DNA of 9,452 bases from an uncultured Ruminococcus sp. Lineage in GTDB: Bacteria > Bacillota > Clostridia > Oscillospirales > CAG-272. Position 1 is the stretch's first letter; the number at the start of each line of letters is the position of its first letter. Below the pieces are notes generated by a model, which saw nothing but the letters and a program-made list of their open reading frames with translations, had not been told where the DNA came from and did not search any database. The DNA lies in contig CACYZS010000081.1 of NCBI GenBank assembly GCA_902778985.1, positions 1 through 9,452 of the forward strand. The letters run 5' to 3'. Positions 1-7,410 of this stretch are shown piece after piece. The position numbers and the translations under genes are program-made.

Positions 1-21
1 TGCCCGGAGGGCAAACATCAT

Positions 22-55
22 TGAAATCCGCGCGCCGGGTGGCGCGCGGATTTCA
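22..55 (-). terminator. Stem-loop at the end of the DUF421-DUF4363 unit
   Basis: A perfect 15-bp inverted repeat (arms 22-36 and 41-55) encloses a 4-nt loop at 37-40. The stop codon of the minus-strand DUF4363 gene (53-55) lies inside the stem. The hairpin is very GC-rich, as expected for an intrinsic terminator of this unit. However, the sequence after it on the minus strand has only short T stretches, not a clean T-run, so termination may be inefficient or Rho-aided. A small second hairpin with 5-bp arms lies at 1-13. Confidence 0.6.
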
Positions 56-421
56 CAATACGTTCACCGCCGCGTTTCCCGCTTCTTCCGCAAGGTGCAG
101 CAGGGCGGCGATCAGTTCGTGGCGAGAGACGACGTAGAGAGCGTCGTCCCCCGCAAGGCACGCGCCGCAGAGCGTCGAGACGGCGCGGTCGAGGTCGGCG
201 AGCGCGCGGTGGTCGAGGGTGAGGAGATAGACTTTTTCGCGTGCCTGCCAGAGCGTGTGGATCGCCTCTGCTTCCTCCGGCGTCGCGACGGTCGACTCCG
301 GCAGCGCCTCGACCTGTTGCCGGATCCCGTCGATCGAACGCGCGGTCAGGCGCCCGCCGAGGAAGACGCCGGAAAAGAGCAGCAGGAGAAGCAGGGAAGA
401 GAAGAGGATCGGGCGTTTCAC
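53..421 (-). CDS. DUF4363 family small membrane-anchored protein
   Basis: Encodes 122 residues. Residues 5-22 form a strongly hydrophobic segment behind a basic MKRP start, so the protein is probably anchored in the membrane by its N-terminus with the rest outside. The remainder (about 30-122) is predicted to be mostly helical, with many Leu, Ala and Glu residues and no catalytic motif that I can see. Size, topology and position directly after a DUF421 gene match the DUF4363 family of Firmicutes, whose function is unknown. The start is GTG at 421-419. It overlaps the stop of the upstream DUF421 gene in a GTGA arrangement and is preceded by an AAAGGAG ribosome binding site at the end of that gene. 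This implies translational coupling, and I infer that the two proteins act together. Confidence 0.75.
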   Translation of the reverse strand: MKRPILFSSLLLLLLFSGVFLGGRLTARSIDGIRQQVEALPESTVATPEEAEAIHTLWQAREKVYLLTLDHRALADLDRAVSTLCGACLAGDDALYVVSRHELIAALLHLAEEAGNAAVNVL

Positions 422-1086
422 GGTTTCTCCTTTCGTTGCAGGGTGTAGCGTCCGTCTTTTGCGAGCGTCAGAAGGAAGGTCTCCCGTTTCGACACCCCTT
501 TGCGTTTCAGGATCGCGAAGACGCTCTTCTCGTCGGTACCGAGGATCGAGAGGGCGTTTTTTTCAATTACCCCGTCCAGAATCACCGGATTTTGATACCC
601 CCCGCTCTTTTTGTCAAGGTCGGAGCGCGTCAGGGGGCGGCTGTCGGGCGAGAGCAGGATCGAGAGCCGTCCGTTCTGTTCGACCGTGCCGAGCGCGACG
701 TCCGAGAGGGCATCCACCCCCTGTAACCGCAGTTCCCCCATCAACTCGTCGACCGAGATCCGAAGCCGGGAGAGCGTCGCCTGGTCGATGATTCCGTCCC
801 GGATCAGGGTCGCGGTCTTCGGCTCGAATACGCGCTTGAAAAACGAGAAGCGGTTTTTGAGACAGGTGATCAGCAACTCAAGTGAGAGAATGAACAGGAG
901 CGGGATCACGGCGTAGAGCAGGGGGATCTCGGGATCGGCGACCGGGAGCGCCGCGATCTCCGAGAGCAGGAGCGTCGAGATCAGATCGGAGACCTCGAGT
1001 TCGCCCACCTGCCGTTTGCCCATGATGCGGAGCGAGAGCGACAGAAGGATATAGATCACGATGATCCGGTAGAGTATGGTCGCCAT
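418..1086 (-). CDS. DUF421 domain-containing membrane protein (YetF-like)
   Basis: Encodes 222 residues. The N-terminus has hydrophobic segments at about 3-22, 35-50 and 54-77, the last two separated by an ADPEIPLL turn. Then comes a cytoplasmic alpha/beta domain (about 90-222) with the pattern TATLIRDG, a DELMGELRLQGV segment, and VILDGVI. This order is typical of the DUF421/YetF family, and the length is normal. Relatives in Bacillus (YetF, 2Duf) are membrane proteins, one of them linked to spore heat resistance; the molecular role is unknown. I chose ATG at 1086 because it has a strong AAAGGGGGG ribosome binding site about 5 nt upstream and because family members begin at this point. An in-frame ATG at 1200 would add 38 residues encoded by promoter-like AT-rich DNA. 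The gene overlaps DUF4363 by 4 bp. No clear minus-strand promoter was found in 1087-1225. Confidence 0.85.
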   Translation of the reverse strand: MATILYRIIVIYILLSLSLRIMGKRQVGELEVSDLISTLLLSEIAALPVADPEIPLLYAVIPLLFILSLELLITCLKNRFSFFKRVFEPKTATLIRDGIIDQATLSRLRISVDELMGELRLQGVDALSDVALGTVEQNGRLSILLSPDSRPLTRSDLDKKSGGYQNPVILDGVIEKNALSILGTDEKSVFAILKRKGVSKRETFLLTLAKDGRYTLQRKEKP

Positions 1087-1165
1087 GGCGTCCCCCCTTT
1101 TTTGAATAGTTTCCCGCCGCAGTCTCCCGGTTATTCCGCCGGGCGCGCTTTTTTCGCGCAAATAC

Positions 1166-1194
1166 TTTACAAAAAGATAAACTAATGATATAAT
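1166..1194 (+). promoter_or_regulatory. Sigma-A type promoter for mtaB-glyS-PLD operon
   Basis: The -35 hexamer is TTTACA (1166-1171) and the -10 hexamer is TATAAT (1189-1194), with a 17-nt spacer. A TG one base before the -10 box (1186-1187) makes it an extended -10. Transcription should start near 1201. That leaves a leader of about 25 nt with an AAAGGAG ribosome binding site at 1213-1219, 6 nt before the mtaB ATG. The leader is too short for a riboswitch or T-box. Confidence 0.8.
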
Positions 1195-1225
1195 ATTCAT
1201 TCAGAGTGTGAGAAAGGAGAGAGGT

Positions 1226-2472
1226 ATGCCTTACCGCGTCGGTTTTTGCTCGCTCGGCTGCAAGGTGTCGCAGTACGAGACCGAGGCGCTTGCCGAGAGG
1301 TTTGCCGCCGCCGGGTTTGCCGTCTCCGATTTCGCAAATCGCGGCAGATGATCCGCCGCGCGACAAGGGTCAATCCCGACGCCGTCGTGATCGTGACCGG
1401 CTGCTCTTCGCAACTGCATCCCGACTCGATCGCCGCGATCCCGGGCGTCTCCTACGTTTCGGGCAACGACCGGAAGATGAACCTGCCCGACGTGGCGCGC
1501 GATCTTCTCTTGCGTCCGAAAACCGGAGCGGTCAACGCCGTGCGCGACCTTGCGGGCGTGCAGTTTGAGCGGGCGTCGATCACCCGCGCCCCCCGCACCC
1601 GCGCCTTCGTCAAGATCGAGGACGGCTGCAACTGCCGCTGCGCCTACTGCGCCATTCCGCTCGCCCGCGGACCGGTCCGCTCCAAAGCCCCGTCCGACGT
1701 GATCGACGAGGTCCGGGCGCTGGTCGCTTCGGGCACGCGCGAGATCGTTCTGACCGGGATCGAGACGGCGGCGTACGGAATCGACCTCGACGGCTACCGT
1801 TTGATCGACCTGATCGCCGACATCGCGGACAAAACCGAGGTCGAGCGTATCCGGTTGAGTTCGCTTTCCCCCGAAATGATGACCCCCGCCACGGTCAAAC
1901 GGCTTGCGTCGGTTCGCGGGCTTGCCCCGCACTTCCACCTCTCTCTCCAGTCGGGCTCCGACGCGGTGCTTGCCGCCATGCGCCGCCCCTACCGGACGAA
2001 GCAGGTACGCGACGCCCTTGCCGCCCTGCGCGAGGAGATCCCCTGCGTGACCTTCACGACCGACGTGATCGTCGGGTTCCCGGGGGAGACCGAGGAGACG
2101 TTTTTAGAGACGGTCGCCTTCTGCCGTGAGGCGCGCTTTCTGCGCCTGCACGTCTTCCCGTATTCGCCCCGCCCGGGTACGCCCGCGGCGGATTTCCCGG
2201 ATCAGGTCGACGGGGAAGAGAAGCACAGACGGGTGCGCGAACTGGTCAAGGTCGGGCGCGACGTCGCAAAGGATCTGCTTTCCGACCTGATCGCCGCCAA
2301 AACCCCCCTCTCGGTCCTGTTCGAAACGCGGGACGGGGAATACCTGACGGGACATTCCGAAAACTACGTCGAGGTCAAGGTCAAGACCGACCGCGACCTT
2401 GCGGGACAGATCCGCCGCGTGCTGCCGACCGCCCTCTCGGGGGAAGGCGTGACGGGCGTTATCACGGAGTAA
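1226..2472 (+). pseudogene. mtaB: tRNA (t6A37) methylthiotransferase MtaB, disrupted by an internal deletion and frameshift
   Basis: MtaB is a radical-SAM enzyme that converts t6A37 to ms2t6A37 in tRNAs reading ANN codons. Translation from ATG 1226 (AAAGGAG site 6 nt upstream) gives the true N-terminus, with FCSLGCKVSQYETEAL at residues 7-22, then stops at TGA 1349-1351 after 41 residues. From 1333 the next frame resumes family sequence at RKSRQMIRRA and runs to 2472. It contains the TGC cysteine, the radical-SAM CxxxCxxC (Cys codons at 1627, 1639, 1648), the TDVIVGFPGE motif and a C-terminal TRAM domain. Compared with B. subtilis MtaB, about 19 residues are missing between the segments, including the NTCTVT motif whose Cys is the second ligand of the auxiliary 4Fe-4S cluster. 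The total loss is about 58 nt, so the frame shifts. A long reading frame can be drawn from TTG 1246, but its first 29 residues are out of frame and meaningless. It is either a real pseudogene or an assembly fault; the rest is undamaged, which suggests a recent event or an artefact. Confidence 0.85.
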
Positions 2473-2508
2473 TTAATGATTTGCGGGCGACCGCAGAAAG
2501 AGGACGGT

Positions 2509-3864
2509 ATGAACAACAGCGAAAAAACAATGGACAAGATCGTGGCGCTCTGCAAGACCCGGGGCTTCGTTTACCCGGGATCGGAGATCTACGGCGGGCT
2601 CTCGAACTCCTGGGACTACGGACCGCTCGGCGTGGAGTTCAAGAACAACGTCAAGCGCGCCTGGTGGAAAAAGTTCGTACAGGAGAATCCCTATAACGTC
2701 GGGCTCGATTCCGCGATCATCATGAATCCCCGGACGTGGGTCGCCTCGGGGCATCTCGGCGGTTTCTCCGATCCTCTGATGGACTGCCGCGTCTGCAAGA
2801 GCCGTCACCGCGCCGACAAACTGATCGAGGACTACGCGTTCCAGAACAAGATTGACGTCAATCCCGCCACCATGTCGGACGACGAGATGTCGGCGTATAT
2901 CAAGGAAAAGCACATCGTCTGCCCCGATTGCGGGAGCGGCGATTTTACCCCGATCCGCAAGTTCAACCTGATGTTCAAGACCTTTATCGGCGTGACCGAG
3001 GATTCGACCAGCACGGTGTATCTGCGTCCCGAGACGGCGCAGGGCATCTTCGTCAACTTCAAGAACGTGCAGAGGACTACGCGCAGAAAGATCCCGTTCG
3101 GGATCGGACAGATCGGTAAGTCCTTCCGCAACGAGATCACGCCGGGTAACTTCATCTTCCGTATCCGCGAATTCGAGCAGATGGAACTGGAGTTCTTCTG
3201 CAAGCCGGGGACCGACCTCGACTGGTTCAACTTCTGGCGCAACTACTGCGCGGAGTTCCTCTATTCGCTCGGCATGAAGCGCGAGAACCTCCGTCTGCGC
3301 GACCATTCGCCCGAGGAACTCTGCTTCTACTCGAAGGGAACGACCGATATCGAGTTCCTGTTCCCGTTCGGATGGGGCGAACTCTGGGGCATCGCCGATC
3401 GCACCGACTACGACCTGACCCAGCACCAGAATACGTCAGGCGAATCGATGGAATACTTTGACCCCGAGACCAACGAGAAGTACGTCCCCTACGTCGTCGA
3501 GCCCTCGCTCGGCGCAGACCGGGTGACGCTCGCCTTCCTCTGCGACGCCTACGACGAAGAGGTCGTCGACGCCGAGAAGAACGACGTCCGCGTGGTGCTT
3601 CACCTGCATCCGGCGCTCGCCCCCGTCAAGGCGGCGGTCCTCCCGCTCTCGAAGAAACTCTCCGACAAGGCGACCGACCTGTTCACCGATCTCTCGAAGA
3701 CCATGAACGTCGAATTCGACGAGTCTGGCTCGATCGGGAAACGCTACCGTCGGCAGGACGAGATCGGAACGCCCTTCTGCATCACCTACGACTTCGCGAT
3801 GGAGCAGATCCGTCTGCCCATCTCCGAAGTGAAAAAGTATATTGAGGAAAGGATCGCATTCTGA
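2509..3864 (+). CDS. glyS: Glycyl-tRNA synthetase, single-chain (GlyQS) type, with a small C-terminal in-frame deletion
   Basis: This class II aminoacyl-tRNA synthetase charges tRNA-Gly in the cytoplasm and is normally essential. The protein has 451 residues. An N-terminal catalytic region contains [17 protein letters not shown]. Paired cysteines sit at 93/96 and 138/141 and probably bind zinc. Motif 2 is around [10 protein letters not shown] (206-215), motif 3 is [11 protein letters not shown] (333-343), and a C-terminal anticodon-binding domain runs from about 360. I chose ATG 2509 because AAAGAGG at 2497-2503 is a good ribosome binding site and family members begin with the matching [16 protein letters not shown] 2476 also has a GGAG nearby but would add 11 non-conserved residues. 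Near the end, YDF (427-429) is followed by A430 and MEQ (431-433). Homologues carry about 14 further residues there, ending in the conserved VTVRDRD. The gene starts 36 nt after mtaB and has no T-box leader. Confidence 0.93.
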   Translation: MNNSEKTMDKIVALCKTRGFVYPGSEIYGGLSNSWDYGPLGVEFKNNVKRAWWKKFVQENPYNVGLDSAIIMNPRTWVASGHLGGFSDPLMDCRVCKSRHRADKLIEDYAFQNKIDVNPATMSDDEMSAYIKEKHIVCPDCGSGDFTPIRKFNLMFKTFIGVTEDSTSTVYLRPETAQGIFVNFKNVQRTTRRKIPFGIGQIGKSFRNEITPGNFIFRIREFEQMELEFFCKPGTDLDWFNFWRNYCAEFLYSLGMKRENLRLRDHSPEELCFYSKGTTDIEFLFPFGWGELWGIADRTDYDLTQHQNTSGESMEYFDPETNEKYVPYVVEPSLGADRVTLAFLCDAYDEEVVDAEKNDVRVVLHLHPALAPVKAAVLPLSKKLSDKATDLFTDLSKTMNVEFDESGSIGKRYRRQDEIGTPFCITYDFAMEQIRLPISEVKKYIEERIAF

Positions 3865-3870
3865 TCCCAA

Positions 3871-5352
3871 ATGGAGAAGACCGAGAGGCGGGGAAGTCCT
3901 GACCTTCCCCGCAAACAGAAGAAAAAGAAGAGCGTCGCCCGGCGGATCGTCGGGATCGCTCTCCTTTTACTTTTGGTCTACCTCGTCTATTTCATCGTCG
4001 GTATGACCGTTCCGTTCCTTCCGCTCGAGAGGACCGCGCCGGGCACGCGCGATCCCGCGTCCTACCGCGGCGACGGTACGCCGTGGGTGGAGAGGGCGTC
4101 GGTCATCGAGGAGAACGAGGACGCGCTCGACTGGCGCCTGAAACTGATCGACGCGGCGACCGAGTCGGTCTCCTTCGTCACCTACCAGTTCCGCGAGGGC
4201 GAGAGCACGACGCGCCTTGCCCAAGCGCTGAAAGAGGCGGCGGAGCGGGGCGTGAAGGTGCGGATCATCGTCGACGGGTTCAACGACGTTCTGCGTATGG
4301 AAGGACGACCCTTCTTCCGAGCGGTGGCGGCGGTGCCCGGGATCGAAATGAAGATCTACAACCGTCCCAGTCTGCTCACCCCCTGGAACTGCAACGCGCG
4401 TCTGCACGACAAGTACTTTATCGTCGACGACCTCGCCTATATCATCGGCGGGCGGAACACCCACGACGGGTTCTTGATGGAAAACGACACGGGGCTCCGC
4501 AACTACGACCGCGAGGCGCTGGTCTACAATACCGCCCACGGAACGCCCCCCGACGCGGAAAAGCCCGCGTCGATCTACGGGCTGATCGACTACTTTGAAG
4601 AGATGTGGGAGAGCGAGAACGTGGCGTTCTTCCGTGACGGCGGAGCGGAACCGACCGACCGCAAGATGGAAAAGGAATACGAGCGCTGGGCGGCTTTCTC
4701 CGACGGGCTCCCGACCATGGACGAGCCCGATGCGGCGCTGACCGCCTCGACCCTCTCCGTCGACCGCGTGACGCTTCTGACCGGGGAGACCGGGACGAAG
4801 GGCAAGAAGCCCCTGGTCTGGAACGAACTGGTCACGCTCTGCGCGTCGGCAAGCGACCGCGTACTGATCCAGACGCCGTATATCCTTTGCAGTAAGGATA
4901 TGTACGGGGACCTTGCAACCATCGTCAAAAGCGGCGCGGACGTCACCATGCTGACCAACTCGGTTCTGAACACCGACAACCGCTTCGCCCCGCTCGACTA
5001 CGTCTACCACCAGGACGAGATCCTCGATACCGGGGTGTCGATCATGGAGTTTGACGGCGACTATTCCACCCACGCGAAGACCATCCTGATCGACGACGAC
5101 CTGGTCGTGATCGGCTCGTTCAACGTCGATCTCCGTTCGACCTACATGAACACCGAGATCGTCGCCGTGATCGCCGGGGAAGAGTTCCAGGACCGGACCG
5201 AGGAATGTATGCGCCCGGTCTTCGCCGGCTCGGCTCTGATCGGGGAGGGGAACACCGTCGGACTGCGGCTGAAAAACGAAGCGGGGTTCTTCAAGCGCGT
5301 CGGAATGTACGTTTTCGGCGCGATCGTGCAACTGTTCCGGTTTGAACTTTGA
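3871..5352 (+). CDS. Phospholipase D family membrane protein (cardiolipin synthase-like)
   Basis: Encodes 493 residues. A highly basic N-terminus (13-25) precedes one transmembrane segment at about 26-48, so the catalytic part is probably outside the membrane. Two HKD motifs characterise the family: H179-K181-D186 followed by IIGGRN, and H401-K403-D408 followed by VIGSFN. Both are complete, so it should be active. Such enzymes use a phospho-histidine intermediate for phosphatidyl transfer or hydrolysis. Cardiolipin synthesis is the likeliest role, but typical bacterial Cls proteins usually have two N-terminal membrane segments where only one is visible here, so the substrate is uncertain. The gene begins 6 nt after glyS. 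No good ribosome binding site lies at normal spacing: the nearest purine-rich stretch, GAGGAAAGG at 3844-3852, is about 18 nt upstream. Translation may therefore rely on coupling to glyS. No alternative start fits better. A strong terminator follows. Confidence 0.88.
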   Translation: MEKTERRGSPDLPRKQKKKKSVARRIVGIALLLLLVYLVYFIVGMTVPFLPLERTAPGTRDPASYRGDGTPWVERASVIEENEDALDWRLKLIDAATESVSFVTYQFREGESTTRLAQALKEAAERGVKVRIIVDGFNDVLRMEGRPFFRAVAAVPGIEMKIYNRPSLLTPWNCNARLHDKYFIVDDLAYIIGGRNTHDGFLMENDTGLRNYDREALVYNTAHGTPPDAEKPASIYGLIDYFEEMWESENVAFFRDGGAEPTDRKMEKEYERWAAFSDGLPTMDEPDAALTASTLSVDRVTLLTGETGTKGKKPLVWNELVTLCASASDRVLIQTPYILCSKDMYGDLATIVKSGADVTMLTNSVLNTDNRFAPLDYVYHQDEILDTGVSIMEFDGDYSTHAKTILIDDDLVVIGSFNVDLRSTYMNTEIVAVIAGEEFQDRTEECMRPVFAGSALIGEGNTVGLRLKNEAGFFKRVGMYVFGAIVQLFRFEL

Positions 5353-5365
5353 GAAAATGAAACAG

Positions 5366-5398
5366 AAGATCCGCCCGGGAAATCCGGGCGGATCTTTT
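5366..5398. terminator. Bidirectional intrinsic terminator between the PLD gene and clpX
   Basis: A perfect 13-bp inverted repeat (arms 5366-5378 and 5384-5396) has a 5-nt loop, GAAAT. On the plus strand the stem runs into TTTT at 5395-5398. On the minus strand the stem is followed by a looser T-rich stretch (CTGTTTCATTTTC). It sits between convergent genes, 13 nt after the PLD stop and about 15 nt past the clpX stop, so it can end both transcripts. Confidence 0.88.
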
Positions 5399-5411
5399 CG
5401 TATTCGGTTGG

Positions 5412-6695
5412 TTACTCGGCTTTCTTGATCCGGATCGGATCGGCTTTGCCGAGCACGGCGTCCTCGGTGACGACCAGTTTTTTGACGGTCGGATCGGACG
5501 GGATCTCGAACATGGGTTTCAGCATCACGCCCTCCATGATCGAGCGCAGCCCGCGCGAGCCGGTCTCGCGTTCGAGCGCCTGCTTCGCGATGGCGCGGAA
5601 AGCGGCGTCCTCGATCTCGAGTTCCACTCCGTCAAGCCCGAAGAGTTTCTTGTACTGGCGGTACATCGAGTTCTTCGGTTCCTTCATGATGCGGACAAGC
5701 GCGTCCTCGTCGAGGTTATCGAGGGTCACGAGGATCGGAAGCCGCCCGACCAGTTCGGGGATCAGCCCGTATTTGACGATGTCGTGCGCCGTCACGCCCT
5801 TGAACACGCCCCGCGCGATCTTCTCGCGCCGCGTGCGGATCTCGCCGGTGAAACCGATGGTCTTGTTCCCCTGACGGCGTTCGATGATCTCTTCGAGCCC
5901 GTCGAAGGCGCCGCCGCAGATGAACAGGATGTTTTCGGTGTTGATCTGAATGAACTCCTGGTTGGGGTGCTTGCGTCCGCCCTGCGGCGGGACGTTCGCG
6001 ACGGTTCCTTCGAGGATCTTCAGCAACGCCTGCTGCACGCCCTCGCCCGAGACGTCGCGGGTGATCGAGCGGTTCTCGCCGCGGCGGGAGATCTTGTCGA
6101 TCTCGTCGATATAGATGATGCCGCGCTCGGCAAGATCCACGTCGTAGTCCGCCGCCTGGATCAGACGGAGCAGGATGTTTTCGACGTCCTCGCCGACGTA
6201 GCCCGCCTCGGTCAGCGTCGTGGCGTCGGCGATCGCGAAAGGAACGCGGAAGCACTTGGCGAGCGTCTGCGCGAGGTAGGTCTTACCGACGCCGGTCGGA
6301 CCGATCAGAAGCACGTTGGACTTCTGCAGGTCGACGTCGTCGTCGGGTTCGGCGGCACTCGGTTTCCCGTCGTTTTTGTTTTTCAGTTTCGCGTCGTGCG
6401 CGGCGATGCGCTTATAGTGATTGTAGACCGCGACCGACAAGACTTCCTTCGCGTCGTCCTGCCCGATCACGTACTCGTCGAGCATCTCTTTGATCTGCTG
6501 CGGCTTCGGCATATTCTCCGGGGAGAATGTCTCGGCGAAGCGGGTGATCGCCTGTTCGTCGATCAGCGCCTGGCAATCCTCGACGCACCCGTCGCAGATG
6601 TAGAGCCCGGTGCGCGAGGGGATCAGAAAGAGGACCTGATCCTCGGTCCGTCCGCAAAACGCGCAGCGGCGGCGTCCGCCTGACTGTTTTTCCAT
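5412..6695 (-). CDS. clpX: ATP-dependent Clp protease ATP-binding subunit ClpX
   Basis: ClpX is the hexameric AAA+ unfoldase that recognises tagged proteins and feeds them into ClpP. The 427-residue length is normal. An N-terminal zinc-binding domain uses Cys 11, 14, 34 and 37 and handles substrates and adaptors. The AAA+ core has Walker A GPTGVGKT (132-139), pore loop GYVG (165-168), Walker B IIYIDEID (193-200), and a GSRGLR sensor-2 segment (379-384). The ClpP-docking loop has the expected IGF tripeptide (280-282). A variable acidic linker lies at about 102-124. ATG 6695 has AAAGGA about 10 nt upstream. It is the last gene of tig-clpP-clpX, 91 nt after clpP. No lon gene follows, although lon is often next in Firmicutes. 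Everything needed for function is present. Confidence 0.98.
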   Translation of the reverse strand: MEKQSGGRRRCAFCGRTEDQVLFLIPSRTGLYICDGCVEDCQALIDEQAITRFAETFSPENMPKPQQIKEMLDEYVIGQDDAKEVLSVAVYNHYKRIAAHDAKLKNKNDGKPSAAEPDDDVDLQKSNVLLIGPTGVGKTYLAQTLAKCFRVPFAIADATTLTEAGYVGEDVENILLRLIQAADYDVDLAERGIIYIDEIDKISRRGENRSITRDVSGEGVQQALLKILEGTVANVPPQGGRKHPNQEFIQINTENILFICGGAFDGLEEIIERRQGNKTIGFTGEIRTRREKIARGVFKGVTAHDIVKYGLIPELVGRLPILVTLDNLDEDALVRIMKEPKNSMYRQYKKLFGLDGVELEIEDAAFRAIAKQALERETGSRGLRSIMEGVMLKPMFEIPSDPTVKKLVVTEDAVLGKADPIRIKKAE

Positions 6696-6737
6696 ACTCG
6701 TTCTGTCCTTTGTTTGAAAATAGGGAAGGGAAAAGTT

Positions 6738-6779
6738 CGGCGGGGCAGTCAGAACCCGTTCGGGCTGATCGCCTCGCCG
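6738..6779 (-). other. Possible RNA secondary structure in the clpP-clpX intergenic gap
   Basis: The 91-nt gap contains nested short inverted repeats: 5-bp outer arms at 6738-6742 and 6775-6779, TCAG/CTGA at 6749-6752 and 6765-6768, and CCC/GGG at 6755-6757 and 6762-6764. The parts are separated by unpaired bases and only a short TTTT follows on the minus strand, so it is not a convincing terminator. It might be an mRNA processing or stability element that sets the clpP:clpX ratio, or chance pairing in GC-rich DNA. Confidence 0.25.
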
Positions 6780-6786
6780 ACCTGCG

Positions 6787-7374
6787 TCAGATCCGTTTCT
6801 CCATCACGCGGTCGATCAGACCGTATTCCGCGGCTTCTGCCGCCGTCATGAAGTTGTCGCGCTCGGTGTCGCGGCAGATCTCTTCGTAGGAGCGTCCGGT
6901 CTGCTCGGCAAGGATGCGGTTCATCTTCTCGCGGATGCGGAGAAGGTGATCGGCGTGGATCTTGATGTCGCTCGCCTGACCCTGCATACCGCCGACCAGC
7001 GGCTGGTGGATCATCACTTCACTGTTCGGGAGAGCGAAGCGTTTGCCCTTCGCGCCCGACGAGAGAAGGAAGGCGCCCATGCTCGCCGCCATACCGATAC
7101 AGATGGTCGAGACGTCGCACTTGATATAGTTCATGGTGTCGTAGATCGCCATGCCCGCGGAGATCGAGCCGCCGGGGCTGTTGATATAGAAACTGATGTC
7201 CTTCTCGGGATCCTGCGATTCGAGATAGAGCATCTGCGCCACGATCAAGGACGCCGTCGTATCGTTCACCTCTTCGGAGAGGATCACGACGCGGTCGTTG
7301 AGCAGGCGCGAATAGATGTCGAAGGAACGCTCGCCTCTCGGGGTGTTCTCAATGACCATAGGGACAAGTGCCAT
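6787..7374 (-). CDS. clpP: ATP-dependent Clp protease proteolytic subunit ClpP
   Basis: ClpP forms the 14-subunit barrel-shaped serine peptidase that degrades proteins delivered by ClpX or other Clp ATPases. The 195-residue length is standard. The catalytic triad is complete: Ser98 in [10 protein letters not shown], His123 in MIHQPL, and Asp173 at the end of RDTERD. The oxyanion-loop region SPGGSI is at 66-71. There is one extra residue (Val127) in HQPLVGG compared with the E. coli and B. subtilis protein, at the base of the handle region; this is probably lineage variation. ATG 7374 has an excellent AAGGAGGA site 7 nt upstream. It lies 36 nt after tig and before clpX in one operon. There is no sign of damage or transfer. 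Confidence 0.98.
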   Translation of the reverse strand: MALVPMVIENTPRGERSFDIYSRLLNDRVVILSEEVNDTTASLIVAQMLYLESQDPEKDISFYINSPGGSISAGMAIYDTMNYIKCDVSTICIGMAASMGAFLLSSGAKGKRFALPNSEVMIHQPLVGGMQGQASDIKIHADHLLRIREKMNRILAEQTGRSYEEICRDTERDNFMTAAEAAEYGLIDRVMEKRI

Positions 7375-7410
7375 GTTGGGTTCCTCCTTCGGCTTTTCGC
7401 CTGTACGGGA

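Noticed and set aside
1126..1159. Short inverted repeats in the divergent intergenic region (arms 1126-1130/1139-1143 and 1143-1147/1155-1159)
   Set aside because: The arms are only 5 bp of G and C, common by chance in this composition, with no T-run or recognised operator pattern.
1087..1200. Longer DUF421 protein from ATG 1200
   Set aside because: The extra 38 residues are not family-like, overlap promoter-like AT-rich DNA, and the ATG at 1086 has a much better ribosome binding site.
1246..1332. TTG start at 1246 giving a continuous 408-codon mtaB frame
   Set aside because: Its first 29 residues are the wrong frame of the real MtaB N-terminus, which reads correctly from ATG 1226. Using this start hides the deletion.
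2473..2508. T-box or other riboswitch upstream of glyS
   Set aside because: Only 36 nt separate mtaB and glyS, and the operon leader is about 25 nt. Neither can hold a T-box.
3967..5331. Minus-strand open frame of 454 codons
   Set aside because: It is antisense to the PLD gene, which has both HKD motifs intact; the antisense protein is Val/Asp/Arg-rich with no family pattern.
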